Source of the DNA: Austropuccinia psidii
Lineage: Eukaryota > Basidiomycota > Pucciniomycetes > Pucciniales > Sphaerophragmiaceae
Assembly: GCA_023105745.1 (NCBI GenBank)
Contig: JALGQZ010000019.1
Coordinates: 1-64,000 of the forward strand
Direction: 5' to 3'
DNA: 64,000 bases
The translations under genes and the position numbers were made by a program. Positions 34,556 through 48,099 of the stretch are shown here, in pieces (positions within the stretch are counted from its first letter, which is position 1; each line of letters starts with the position of its first letter). The notes beneath the pieces were generated by a model that was not told the DNA's origin, ran no database searches, and saw only the letters and a program-made list of their open reading frames with translations.

Positions 34556-37500
34556 TTAAAAGGAATATTCTAGAAATAAGTGTTACCGTCTATCATTTTA
34601 GTTCATCACCATAATCAATCTATTAAAGGTTTTTACAAAATGAAAAAATTCTATTAAAGTAACAGCAGTTTTATTCAAAATATATTTAGCATCAGAAATT
34701 AATACATGTAAAACATATAAATACTCAAATAAAAGAGAAATTATATTTGTCTTGTTTGTGATTTTTTCTATATTAGGGCTATAATTTTGAGTTATATTTT
34801 AATATTATCACATATTAAAGAAAATATTGGTTGTGATTTGTGAGATTAAGCCATTTTTCCATATATTTTTGTTGTTTAAAGGCTATAATTGATCATTTGG
34901 AAAGATAAATGAAAGTCTGATAAGAGTATGCTTTCTAGGATCTTCTGACCCAGCCACCATCAATCTGAGCTTTTGAGATATTACCACATATCCAAAATGG
35001 TTGCAAAACAACTTTACAATATTTATTCTAATAATAAGAATTAAAAGTATTATGTTAAAAAAATAAAAATTCCATAAAAAAGGAATCAATTCCTTATTAC
35101 CACCAAATCTAATTAATAAAAATTCAAAATAAATTACACTATTAGATTAACCATGGTGAAATACACATATAACATCTTTATGTCATATTCATAAAGACAA
35201 TACTTACTGAGTAATAAGTAAAAAATGCCATAAAAAGGCATAAATCTTTGATTATATCAGAAACAAATAAATCTAGATGAAAAAGAAATTGCACCATTGA
35301 ATTCTCAGTGAAGAATTACACATGTAAAATTTCTATGTCATATCTGTAAAGTAAATAACCTGAATACATGCACTTTTATAATAAGTGCATATATTCATGG
35401 TTTTTAGCTCATATCTCTTAAAATATACATGATAGAGAGTTGAACCAAGAATAGATTTAGGACATGATTACTTTAAGAATACAGATATAAGATTTATTTT
35501 ACAAGATATAAACAAGGTTATAGCTTGTAGGGACTTATTGAACAAAATTATTATAGCTGTTGACTACTTTGTTGTGAAGGTGGTCCAAACTTAAAAGAAA
35601 GTGGATATTCAGATTCTAATATTTCATATGTGAATAATGATTTAATATTTATTATTATATTCAAGGTATAACCCCTTGAAATCATGGTTTGAAGTTTGAA
35701 ATAGTAAATTTTGACAGAAAAGATGAGTTACAAGAAAAATCATCAAAAATGGAGTTTTGATGATGTAAGAAAATGATCTTGGAAGATTAATAATGACATT
35801 CAAATCTATCAGAATTAATTTTCTAATTTGCTTTAGAGTCAATAACTTAAAAGGTATTAATTTTGAAAGTTTAAGCTTAAAATGGATCATTTATGATCAC
35901 TCACTGTAGTTTTAACTTATGTTTAACAGTCATATAAGTGATTAAAGTAGTTAATAATGGTTTATTATGATTAAAAATGATAAAATCTACAAATTTTTGT
36001 CTTCTTCCATGCCTATGTTGTCAGAAAACTTAAAGTTACAGTGATAACTCTAAATAATGTTGTAATAATGAGATAAAATAGTTTAATTATGATGTAATCA
36101 TCACTAAACTTGAAAATACTGATCAATTACAGTGGATATCATAAGTAAATGTCTTATAGAAGACTTATGGACTCTAGGAGGGAGAATTTTACTATATATA
36201 GAGCTCTTTTTACCTCTATTTCCCCCTCAGATGCAACAAAAACATTAAATTATTAAGAACAAAGGTAAAATATTTATTATTTTTATATAAAAGTATTATA
36301 TATTACAACACTCAAGTTTTTCTTTATTTTAATCCTAAATATTGACATGATTAAACCAATTTTTAATTAATTTTGTTAAATTTCTCTCTAAATCGCTAAA
36401 TACACATAAATTCAAGAACATTTGTCATTTCTTTTTTTTATCCTTAAGTACAGTTTAAATAAGTTGATTATACATTTCTAGGAGTAAAATAATTCAAAAA
36501 TATTATATCAAGTGTCAAAAGTAGGTTATTTTCAACATTATAATAATTTTCTCTTGATTATCATTATTAATATAAATAGTATTAATATTAATATATAAAT
36601 GTAATATTGGTAACATTATGGCTATAAATTGGTTTTTATTATTAAATAAAGATCTATTGAGGCCTTTATTATTTGTTTGTAACAATAATAAAGTCCCATA
36701 AATATCCTAATTATCAAATATTAATATATTTATTCTTATTATATTATTTCTTCATTTGATAATATAAATATTTTATTCCATAATTATAATAACTCTTTAT
36801 TATTATAATTATTCTTCATCTTACTCTTCAATTTAATAAGGAAATTCATAATAAAATAAGTAAAATATTGGTAATATTTACTTATTGTTTCATAGTAAAA
36901 CCTTAAAATCCAACAGATTAAATGGACTGTGGAGCTAAAATAGAGAGGATTTAGAACTATTAGGAATGAAATTTTATATAATTCCACCATTCATCTAGAA
37001 ACAGGTTTACAGGAGCTACAGAAATTCAAAAATGTTTTATTATAGTTCCCCCTCAAGTTACTGCCTCCTTTATCCCAAAGCACTTGATATCAGTATTCAC
37101 AAAAGCAAAAGTTTCCCAAGATTCTTGTAAATGGGATTGAATTTTGGATAAGAGTTTGTGCTTCTTAAGAAAATCCAGCCATTCATTTCTCTTTGTAATG
37201 TTAATTGATCAGGATAAAAAAAATTAAAAATTTGGAGTTTTCCAACTTATGAATGAGGAGGTTTTTTACATTTAAATTGCCATTTAATTATAATTTGGAA
37301 GAAACTAAGAGCAGAAGAGAGATGAGATTTATGGATTGTAAAAGCTGCAGGGTAGTAATGGTGGAATTTTTTCTCTGATGGTTTTTCAATATTAGGAATT
37401 CCAAAGAGGTTTTTAGATTTACAATGGAAATTCAAAAAAATGTATAGTTTAAGAAAGTTTTATAGAGTATATAAGCTATGGGTTATGTGTTAGAGGTTTA

Positions 37501-38043
37501 TGAATTTTTCAAACAATTTTAATACCACAAAATGGTGTGGACACCTTTTTGTATAAGTTTTGGAGGGTAATGGGTTATTACAGAATATACTGCATACCAC
37601 ACAGGTAAAAAAGGGAAAGTTACAATATGAAATCCACATTATATGAGACCTGTGTTCACATATTCAAAGACCTTGTTACATATGTAATTTATTCAAATTA
37701 ATCCAAAATCACATCAATAATTTAAAATTATTCCCCATAAAAATCCCAAAATATTCATGGAATTAGTTCTTCTTCCAGATAAAAGGTTTTCATCTACTAA
37801 AATCCTGCATTTCCCTTTTAATTCCAAAATGAGATTATTTTATAAAGACCTTCTTTAAAGAAATTTGGCTACAATTAAATAAATTTAGCCCATTTTCAAG
37901 CTATTATATTTGTTTTCGGAAGTCCAATAAATCTGGTCCTTCCTTATTATCATTCCATCAATTTGGAACCAAAAAAATAGGCTTCAATTACAAATGAGAT
38001 TTTGGAATCTACATTTTTTTTCATCTCTTAAAAAATGAATAAG
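34556..38043. other. Gene-poor DNA, nothing recognised
   Basis: A+T-rich throughout. A TATATATAG core near 36193-36201 precedes CTCTTTTTACCTCTATTTCC and may be a remnant promoter. A protein-like minus-strand stretch at 37020-37435 (contains FGIPNIEKPSEKKFHHYYPA) could not be assigned. No other feature was seen. Confidence 0.45.
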
Positions 38044-39981
38044 TGTAAGATTTGTCTATTAAAATCTTTATAAAATTACTATTAATGCTCTTATTAAATA
38101 TAATCAAATGAATTTATTATGAACACAAATAAATAATTAATTGCATGATTATTGATTTTACTTTTTTATTTACTACTAGGTATTATAAAAGTAAGAATTA
38201 AATTTTCACTGAATTAAATTGAAAGAAGCTTTAATAATAAAACTTATTAAAAAATATGGAATTATTTTAATCAATAATTATCCATTTAAAGAATAATTAT
38301 TAATAATTCTTAAATAAAGCTAAAGAAATTGGAGGAACACTTCAAGAATTTAACAAGTCACTGACTTGCACTTCCAATAGACCTTGAAAAGATTTAGAAT
38401 GGTCATTTGGAAGATTATTTTGTGGATTTAAAGAATCAAAAGTTTATATAAAGCAGTAGTACAAAAATTACAGTTAAAATAATATTTTAAATAGTAATAT
38501 TATTTTATTTGAAGTCTTTCTAGTTTATTGTTAAGAATAAAAATAAATAGTTATATAATAACTGATACTAAATCATTGTATCAAAGATCTAAGAGTTTAA
38601 CTGAATGATAAAAATTAATCTTGGGAAAAAAAGAAATAGAAGGCTTATTTTAAGTCTAAAACATCTCTTAAAGGAATTATATTAAGACAACTGAAAAAAA
38701 ACAATCAGTGAGAAACCAATCATCTTATTTATATCAATTATTAAAACACTTGTTGTTGCATAAAATTATCATGATTATGTAATTAAGTGATTTTGTGTGG
38801 CTACAAACCCATTTATAGCTAAGAAACAATAAATTTACCTCAGAAAATGTTTTTTCATTTAAAAAGAAATTTCCTTTTCTGAATTTTATCAATAATACTG
38901 TAAGTTTCATCAAAGATTTTATTGTGTGTGAATTTTTGAAGCTTCAGTGTTTCACATGGAATAATCAAAAATGGACTGAAACTGAATATTTTAATTGTAA
39001 TTATCAAGCCATTATTTCTTTATATTTTGGTGTGGATTATAATTCCTTCAATTGGTCTATAAAGCTTCAGGTAGACTAATTGAGAATTTCCTTTTTAATT
39101 AATTTTTGAAGTTTTACCTCATTTTCTACATGATGTGAGTAAATAGCATAGTGATAGCTGGTTTCTATGAGGTGACTTCATGAGTAATAGTACAAAAATG
39201 GCTTTAATTACTATTTTTGGGCTCATAGATTGAAAATAATTAATAATGGAAATTTTTAAAGGATTCATTGTTTCTCATTACCTCCTTGCCACATCAAAGT
39301 AGCAGCTTATTTGCTATTATCTCATGATTTAATGGCACTGAGCTTCAGAAACAAGGCTATATAAGGGTCTCAATTGACAAAATAAGTAATTATAGGCCAT
39401 TTATTCAAGCTCTGGGACTCTCTTATATAAAAAAACTGGAATACCCTGGCTCTATTTAATGTATTTTTTCTCCTTAGCTATTTTCACATTGAAAATAGTA
39501 ATTCAGACTTAAAGACTAATTCTTACTATGGGTTTAGAAAATCGCTATTAGGAAATACATGAATTTGAATTTCCATAAGAATGAATAGCACTAATATTAG
39601 TATATATGTAACACAGAAATTTCTAGAATTCCATCATTTTGGCATAGAAATTAAAAAAAAATTACAGAATTCTTTTATGTGGAATTGATGAGCTGTGGAA
39701 TTATTTTCCATATTAAGACCTCATAGAGTTAACTTGAGCTTTAAAATATTATGAAATCGACCTAGATGAGATTTTGTGTAGAATCATAATCTGGTCTTAA
39801 ATACACGGATTTGCTTACTAAAAAACATTAACATTCATTCATCTTTTTTCTTCAAGAAAACATGATGAATTTTGGATATTCTCACAAATTATGGTTTTTC
39901 ATATCAAAAGGTTAATTGAAATTTATTTGGGAAATATTTGTATATGTGAATGGGTATGTAAAATATATCTCAAGGCTCACA
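38044..39981 (-). mobile_element. Solo LTR of the Gypsy family
   Basis: A 1938-bp sequence starting TGTAAGA and ending GGCTCACA aligns in order with both LTRs of the complete element (for example GAGGTGACTTCATG, TAGCAGCTTATTTGCTATT and AATACCCTGGCTC). No internal element sequence flanks it. Flanking pentanucleotides ATAAG and CCAAG match at only three positions. It is more diverged than the paired LTRs and probably formed by LTR-LTR recombination. Confidence 0.88.
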
Positions 39982-40194
39982 CCAAGTATGTCAATTACAA
40001 GATATTAAGCACAAAATACCTCATTTATTGTATTTTAAACTCGCAATATGGCAAGAAATGTCTTTTCAAAGGAAAAAATACTACTGGATCAATATTAAAA
40101 GAATACTTTTTCAGAAAATTATAATTATATTCATACTTTTTACTCAATGATAAGGATAACAAAATTAAAAAATACCCCTAGTAGTCCAAACAAA

Positions 40195-41255
40195 AATAGG
40201 GTTTTGGTAAACCCATGTAAGCCCATATGTTTTTTTTACTAAAAATGTAGGTGTTTTTTCCATAAATTGGTAAAAACACATATGTTTTCGGTAAAAAAAC
40301 ATAAGAGGTGTTTTTCATTGAAATGTAGCTAAAAAGCATCTGTATCGGGTAAAACACCATTTATGGTATTTTTATGCCATTATTGATCTCATATATGGAA
40401 TTTTATGTCATTGTTGATGCTATCTATGGCATTGTTCATGCCATTTATCCCATTATTGATTCCATTTATGCCATTGCTAATGACATTTATGTCGATTTTA
40501 TGCTTCTGTTAATGAAATTTATGGCACTGTTGATTCCATAAGCTTCATTGACATGCTTTCATTGATGCCATTTATGACACTATAAATAGTTCCACAAATG
40601 GTATAAATTTCACTTCTAATTCCATTTATGGAATTGTTATGGCACTTTTGATTCCATTTATGGAACTGTGTATGCCATTTATGACATTATCATGTTATTG
40701 TTGATGCCATTTATGGCACTTTTAATTCCATAAATGGCACTTTAAATTTCACCAATTCCATAAATTACATTTTTAATACCATTTCTGGCATGAATGGAAT
40801 TTTAAGGTTACTTAAAAACACAAATAAAAAAACATAAAAAAAAGCACTTTTTGGGCCTACAATTTCCCAACCCAAAAAAATCCCAAAAACTTTGGGTTTT
40901 TGGGTTTTAATTTTCAAGTATTTTCCCTTCATTCTGGAAGAAAAATTATGGAAATTCACAAGTGGGAACATTTTTAATGAATTTTTTCAAAAAATGAAAT
41001 TTTGCCAAATTGGCTAAATTTGAGAAATTTGGCAAAAGAAAAAATTGAACAAATTTGGGGATCTGCACATCCCATTTTGGAAAAAATATGGAAAAAGAAT
41101 TAAAAAAATCTCCAAAACTAAGCCCAAGGAATTTTTCCAAGAAAATAGGCCACTTATGTGTTTTTACCATAAAATTATGTTTTTTTGCCATAAATCGGTA
41201 AAGACACATAAGGGCTTGTGTGTTTTTACTAAAATCTTACATGTGTTTAAAAACA
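40195..41255. mobile_element. Small MULE-type element, family B
   Basis: The left end (near 40200-40310, with AAGCCCATATG and GGTAAAAACACATA) and the inverted right end (41155-41235, AAGCCCTTATG and GGTAAAAACACATA on the minus strand) form imperfect inverted repeats of about 60 bp. Inside are a degenerate satellite (40365-40800) and a stretch (40830-41150) similar to 48440-48715 at the 3' end of MULE-2. The 136-codon ORF at 41045 is a by-product. Confidence 0.6.
40365..40800. repeat. Degenerate ~24-bp tandem repeat
   Basis: Variants of ATTGTTGATGCCATTTATGG follow one another about every 20-26 bp. Many contain the palindrome GCCATTTATGGC or a half of it. Copies are heavily mutated. Confidence 0.75.
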
Positions 41256-41784
41256 ACCTAAAGATAAGTGAAAACCAATCCATCCCAAAGTGTTCTCAAG
41301 CAGTATTCCAAGCTTCTTATAGATCAGCTTTAAAAAATATATTTTATAATAGAAAAAACAAAGACACAGAAATCTATCTGGGTGATAAATGTCAAATTTC
41401 ACTAAATAAGGATATATTTATGTATTGGAAGATTAGTACTGATTTTTTTAATTGATACCATTCTAATGTTACCTACTATCCCTTAAATTTCCTCTATAAG
41501 TGTCATATTCACTCGGGCAATTTGCCCATTTCAAATTCTATAGCCCTGGATTAGGTACTAATAACAGCTTCATCTGAATCTGTTTAGAATTTTCTTTTTT
41601 AGGAAGGTCCCATCACCACCTCCACAAGGGATTTTTTTGATTCCAAAGACCATATCTCAACACAGTGTCCTTAATGAATGGTCAAGCCATGAAACCAGAA
41701 AATTTCAGAATATTTGACAAGGGTAATTCTCCATAAATGTTATTATTTCCTTTATTAAGGTTCTGAATAAGCCTTAGGGCTCTG

Positions 41785-42531
41785 TTAAAATCACATTAAA
41801 TTATATTTGGTTTTACCAATTTATGGCCAAAAAAATAATTTTATGGTTTTATATTAATAAATAATATTCAATTTCTTTTTTTTCTTGGAGAATTTTCTTT
41901 AATTAATATTCAAATTTCAAAATTATAAAATAAAATAATTATCTTATGCTTTTACTAGGGAGTTAATACTTCCTGGTCCTTCAGCCCAGGCACATAGATT
42001 TTAAATTGGAAAAAAAGGGAATGAGTTGTCAAGTCAAAAAAGGCTAAAATATGGCTTTCAAGCTTAGTTAATTACTCAAAAAACATAAAATAAATTTAAA
42101 TTTTGAAGGGATCTATATAATAATTCCAGAAATTGTTTGAAACTTTGAAAATTTCAAGTTGAAAGATTAAAAACTGATGTTTTATGAGAAGCAAAAATAT
42201 AAATTTATAGAGATAAAAATTTCTTCTTTTTGAATATTCACTAATTTTTTATCATTATTAATACTAAAAAAAATAATAAAGGAAAAAAATGATCTTACTA
42301 TCAACTTTTGTCTTTATGTTTCTTTCTTTTTGGGCCAAAGAAGTTAAAAAATGCACTATCCTCAATTAAGATCAACATTAATAATTATACATGATTAAAT
42401 CTATTCATAAAACTTGATATGTATATATTTGGAAGTTAAAGCTAATATTTGTGTGATTTAGCCACAAATTGGTAAAAAAACATAAGAGCTTATGTGTTTT
42501 TACAAAATAATTATGTGCTTTTACCAGAAAC
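41785..42531. mobile_element. Small MULE-type element, family A copy 2
   Basis: Same orientation and order of landmarks as 33800-34555, with TTTTACCAATTTATGGCC on the left. On the right is a near-perfect inverted pair, with AAACATAAG and CTTATGTGTTTTTAC around 42478-42512. There is no coding capacity. Confidence 0.75.
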
Positions 42532-44479
42532 CTAAATTTATCTGGATATTTAAATCAAACTCTATATTTAGGGCTTATTGAAATAACTTATTGACTCTCT
42601 AGTTATGTATATTTATTTTCAGAATATTGAAATTGGTATGGTGAAATGATTCTGAGCTTACTTATGGTTTTTATTAGTAATTGAATTCCTTAAGAAGAAA
42701 AACTCCATTTGCCTTGATAAATGATGAAGCTGAACTGCATTTCAGTATCATACTTCTGGAAGTCTGTAATTTAGTAAGTACAGCTTCTTGTCAATTATCT
42801 GCAAACAAAATAATAAAGGCAGGGAACTGAATTTTCTTTTACTGTATTATCAGTATCTCATGCTCATGGGGCCTTCCTTCTTGAGTAAGAAACAAAAATA
42901 ATTTCATATTTTTGTAACTGAAACTTATCAACACTTGAATATGATATAAAGAAATTATTTAGAGTAAATCAGAAATAAATAGCTCAAAGAAATCAATTTC
43001 AAGTAAAAAAAAAAAGCTTAAAAAATAAATTTTGCAGAAAAAGAATGTGATATTTTAGAGAAATAAGAAGTAAAAAAAACAATAAAATGATTTTTTAAAA
43101 CAATTTTTTCTTGAAAATGAGAATCCCAAAATAAGAAAAAAATTACTACATCAAACAGAAGACAGAATAAATCTTAAGCATTATAAATGTTGATGAAAAA
43201 TTATTCTTTGCCATCACATTGGTGATAAGAGAAGCTGTAAGAGAATGTCATTTCAGGTAGATATGAATAAATTGTAGTTGAATTGGAAATTACTTGAGTA
43301 TTGATATTGTAGGGCTTTGAAGGTTTACTGAGATTTTGATTTTCCTTTATTGAGTATGTGTGTTGGAGTTTCTAAAAAAACTAAAAGTAAATTATTTTTG
43401 GGCAATTATTATAGTTGAAATATTTTGAAAACTCAAAAATAAATTCAAAAAATATTAGTTTTGCAGTGTTGGGGTAATGAAGAATAGAGAAGTGGGTAGG
43501 AGAAAAAAGCTGAGGTGAAAAGATGATCAGTTAAAAAAATTGAAAAAGAGAAAGACTGAAAGAGAGGTGTGGCCCAAGAAAAAAATTCAACACAAGTATC
43601 TCTTGCATGCGCTGAAAGTGTAAAGCTGTAGAATTTTCCCACCAGTGTTTGCATAATTTAGGCAGGGTACTGTACAACACTTCATGTTTCCACCTGAATT
43701 ATGATATTTACTGCAAATTTAATCTGAATGAAGCAAGCATAAAAACCCAAATATACTAAATCTGCAGAATGTTTTGCTACTGTGAGATTGAGGAATAAAT
43801 TTTTGTTATGAATTCTTACTCTACCATGCTATAGATGCAGTCAGTATCCCACTAGTAAAAATCTCATGGATCTACTTCAACTTATTGTAAACATATCCCC
43901 TCACTGCAGACTTCTTGCATAAACTCTTAAAGGGGAACCAAATAGCTTTAAGTAGATATCCTCAATGAAATTATCATTCAAAGTTCCTAATACTTATACC
44001 AACAAAAAGTGTGATTACTGGTACACAAATATGTTTCAAATTGACATTTTGTTCTTGAGACCCATGATACCAAGCACATTTTTTCTTTAAATTACTTTTA
44101 TATATTTTATTCAAGAAATTTTTATTTAAGAAAAATTATTATTGAAGTAAAGCCTTGATATTCTTGTTTGGTAGATTTGAAATGTATTTATCAAAAAATT
44201 TATATCCTAAAATGAAAAAATTGATAGTGATTTGGAATATAAGAAACAAATCCTAATCATAAGTATGCTTTTAATTAGAAGCCAAGTATTTATTGACTAA
44301 TTATTAATCAGCTTAACTACATTACTTAAGAAGTTAATATTATTTTCAGAAAGAAAATTATGAAGATATATTATTAACTATATTAAAATGAACTAATCAG
44401 TTTTTTAATCTATTAGTTTTCTTGTTTCTTATTAAAATTCAATAAAATAAATCCTAAATGGAAATATCAAAATTTATTT
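42532..44479. other. Spacer, nothing recognised
   Basis: A+T-rich sequence without a supported gene. The minus-strand ORF at 43445-43654 shows no family features. Confidence 0.5.
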
Positions 44480-44987
44480 TCATAAGGGCTTTGGTAAACC
44501 CAAATGAAGCATTCCCTGAACCCTGTTTAAATTAAAATGAATCAAAAAAACTCTTTATTGGGAAAAAATATTCCAAACCTCACCAAATAAATATTCTTTT
44601 CCACAAAAAAAACCCTTACCCATTCTTTTCATGCATTCTTGCACATCCTCCCCCCAAAAAAGGACCAAAAACCCAAATAATACACATTATTCCCCACAAA
44701 AAAAATCTTTTTTCAAAAAAAGAATTACAAAGTGAATTTTCTAAATCATTCCAAACTCATTTTCTTTTTTTCCCCAAATACTGAATTTTCCTCCAAAATA
44801 CCAGCCTCTAAGCCTGTAAAATTCTAGTTTTTTTATCTTCCCTTTTCTATTAAAATTTAATTTCAAAAACTTTGTTTGACTTTTCACACCTTTCATCCCC
44901 TCTTTTTCATACTTTGAAAGGTTCTTTCTTTATTTAAAATACCCAAAATCCCCCCTTTTTGAATTTATACATATTTCTCCATAAATA

Positions 44988-46980
44988 ATGCTTCAGCCTC
45001 TCACTCAAGGTAAATTTCAGACCCTTGGGCTTCTTTGGAAGGATGTGCATAATTCTTCCTGGGAACAGGGGTATTCCGTGTCCTCCTTGAGGTCCAATAT
45101 TACCCACAAAAAAATTGAAATAGGTTGTGACAGGTATGGGACCCCAAATTCCCACAAAAGCTCCACCAAAACAGTCACTTCAAAAAAGCTTGACTGTAAA
45201 TTTAGAATTTATGAAAGAAAATATTCCAATAGTACCACTTGGACTCTTAAAGTCAAAAATACTGGACACATTTATGATTCAGCTGAAAAGATAATGTCAA
45301 ATACTGCCTTCAGAAAATTAAATTGGCAAGAAACATTCCAGATTTCTCAGATGTCTGAATCATTGCTCATACCAAGGCAAATTCAGGCTCAATTATGCAG
45401 CCAGAGGAAGCCTGACAGGCTTATAATCCTTCAAGACATTTTAAAACCAAGTCAAGAAAATCAGGAAACAAAAAATTCAAGGAAGAAGTCCCATTGATTC
45501 TCTTATTGAAACCCTCAAAGAAGAAACCTTTTTGGGGGTCCTGTGAAAAGAATACTGAGGGACACATTACCTCATTGTTTTTAACTTGATTCCTTTCCAT
45601 AAAACTACTTTGTGGATTTTCTCATGTGATTATTATGAAGCTTACTTGTAAAACAAATAAATTTCAAATTTCCTTTTTCATATTGTTGGATTTAGCTCAA
45701 AAACTAAGACCTTTTCTGTTTTTTTATGAAGGATGGAAAAAAAATCCTCATATAATTGGGAATTGAATCAATACATAGAGGGAGTACTCAGCAAAACATA
45801 TACTTTTTTCCCTCCATTTAATGTTATTGACAGGTATTTGGCCTTGAAATATTCTCTTGCAAAGCTCTGCCTAGACTTAAAAGTAAGGTTATACATTTGG
45901 CACATTAATAAAGAGTTATCTTCACCTTTCATAAATAAAATTGGTAATTAGACTTATTTTGAAAGTTTTTTGGGGATTTGAAATCAATTAAGTCACTTTT
46001 AATTTTCACTTTTACTCAAATTATTGTGTCCACTAATTACTTTGGGATTCATTTCCCAGGTTATGTATTCTGCAGCTGAAAAGTATTTTAAAGATAATTT
46101 GAAGAAACTTCAAAAGAAAGTCAAAAGTCCTGAAGTGTTTTAATATTTAGAAAAAACCTGGCTTCCTATAAAGGAGTATTATATGCAAGCTTGGACCAAC
46201 TACTATTGTCACCTGGGTGTTGAATCCACCTCAATATTGAAGGTTCCCATGCAATGGTTAAACTTTGGCTCCAAAAGTCTAATGGTAATCTCCTGGAGGC
46301 TTTTAGGGCCCTTAAAATGGAATTCAAGGAAAAATTAATTGAAGTAATCAACAGAATTTCCAAATAAATTATTGTTCATGTCAATAATTTCCCTCCACAC
46401 ATCTATTCCCTCAATGGGAAGGTGTCTCATGATGCCCTTCAGATGGCATTTGAAAATTTCAAAACAAAATTTCCCCCCAATGGAAAATGAACCAAAAATA
46501 CAGCAACAATCAAGGCATATCTTTAAAGAACCAGACTAAAAAGACATTTTCCAAGATCCAAAAGCTACAGCTATCCGAATTCCATCCTCAGTGGCATTTG
46601 AATTACCTTTGAGTATTTTTCATATTAAGCTTATTTGTTTTTTTTCACACTAACTTATTTTCTTTGTCATATTCTTCTCAGAATGGCTATCAAGGGGATG
46701 ATCAAAGTGTTTAGAAAGAAAGGATTAATGAATCCAAAAGAATATTTCAAGATACTGGGGAAGAACTTTCTCAAATACTGATGGCAGGAATCACCCCAAT
46801 TCTTAAGAATTTTCAAGATTCTTTGAATAGAAAAGTACCTTTTTGTCAAATTCCCAAGATTAAGGAGGATCAGGAATACTATGAAGACACACTGAGTGCA
46901 AAATTTCTGGTGGAAGACCTCAAGGAGCCAAAATGAAAATAAAAATAAAAGAGATCCTTCAATATTTGAGATCATTGAAA
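44988..46980 (+). pseudogene. FAR1/MULE-type transposase remnant (MULE-2)
   Basis: Aligns exon by exon with MULE-1. The FAR1-like zinc region reads IEIGCDRYG, KLDCKFRIY, then GHIYD, where the last His of the PEHSHD motif is replaced by Tyr. The frame breaks near 45480. The first acidic motif reads VIIMKLTCKTN, so its Asp appears lost to Lys. The second is retained (NVIDRYLALK, near 45825). An acceptor at 46059 (cccag^gttatg) matches MULE-1, and the third acidic motif survives as IEGSHAMVK near 46240 in another frame. The last exon (46676-46940) is also frameshifted. Confidence 0.85.
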
Positions 46981-46985
46981 TTCAA

Positions 46986-47009
46986 TCAAAGAGAAGAGGA
47001 AGACCCCCA
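46986..47009 (+). pseudogene. AT-hook-like motif of the MULE-2 protein
   Basis: The frame reads SKRRGRPP then a stop, followed in frame by KVTSTTNSVYSSQASEASLS. RGRP is the core of an AT-hook, a minor-groove binder. It sits between the DDE domain and the OTU-like region and would add DNA-binding capacity to an intact relative. Confidence 0.6.
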
Positions 47010-47379
47010 TAAAAAGTGACAAGCACAACAAATTCAGTGTATTCATCTCAAGCTTCTGAGGCCTCACTATCAAAATCAATCACTTAATAAGATTAACTAC
47101 CATTGGCAACTTAATTAAATGAATATGGCAAATCAGGAGTCACCCTGAGAGAGTCAAGAATATTGGACAATAGTAGAAGAACCTTACAAAGAAAGTCTCA
47201 AAATCCTGAAGCAACTTTCAAAATTTATGATTCACTTGGCTTAAGCTGTGAGCATTTCCAAAGGAGTTCTAACACAAGTGATTAATTCTCCAAGCTCCTT
47301 GTGAGCTGTGGATTCAATTTAATGTAGATTTTTCTGTTTATTTTAATATTCATTAATTCTTTTTACCCATCTTTTTTAG

Positions 47380-47890
47380 GTAACTGGCTCAGAAGACTTG
47401 CCATTTTTCCTCAAATACACCTCCAAGCCCATCAGTGTCCACGGTTATGGAAACTGTGGCTATAGAACAGTATCCCATTGAATTTACAATACTAAAGATG
47501 AATGGGCTGATTTCAAAGCTTATTAGGCTTGAGAAATTAAAATAATCAAGACCTTGATAAAGCCATTAATAATTCGATACTCTCAGTATCCTCTTATTTG
47601 GACAAAATTGAGTGGTATGAAGATGTTGGACAGGCTCCAAAGAGCCAGTGGATGTCCCTGCCTGATATGGAGTATCCAATTTGAGATATGTATCAAAGAG
47701 TAGTTTTATTTTATTCCAAATTCCAATATTACTCTTTTTTCCCTTATTTATGTCCTCCAAATGAAAATAAACCAATTTTTATGTGTGTTTTGGATGTTTT
47801 TTCTCATTTTGTTCCATTGGACATCATCATTTATAAATTTTACCTTGTACCCCCTATGAATTAAAAATTTCATGCCAAACCACAAGCCCT
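47380..47890 (+). pseudogene. OTU-like cysteine peptidase region of MULE-2
   Basis: After a probable acceptor (gctcag near 47391) the frame reads YGNCGYRTVSH, resembling the catalytic Cys motif of OTU peptidases (usually DGNCxxR). It continues TKDEWADFKAY and, in another frame, IEWYEDVGQAPKSQWMSLPD, MYQRVV and SFFPLFM, in the order seen in OTU-like domains of fungal element proteins. The usual Asp before the Cys motif is Tyr, and frames are broken. OTU domains cleave ubiquitin-like chains. Their role in these elements is not known to me. Confidence 0.65.
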
Positions 47891-48099
47891 GGGACAGGAA
47901 GAAGAATTTAAGAAGCACAGGATGTTATATTTGTCCAATGTTCCTACCCCCCTCATAAAAAACCACTATTTTAAAATTTTATTCAGATTGAATTTTCTTT
48001 TTTACATACATTGTATGCCAAATATCCCCCTCCTCAGTCACATTTATTTCTTAAATACCACCACAGTCCCTTTTGTTTAGTAAAAATATGGCAATTTTG

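Noticed and set aside
36784..36990. Hydrophobic minus-strand ORF of 68 codons
   Set aside because: Isolated, A+T-driven composition, no family features.
41045..41455. ORF of 136 codons
   Set aside because: It runs through the terminal motif of the family B element into flanking DNA. The equivalent sequence at the MULE-2 3' end is not open.
43445..43654. Ser/Phe-rich ORF of 69 codons on the minus strand
   Set aside because: No start context, intron structure, homologue or motif that I recognise.
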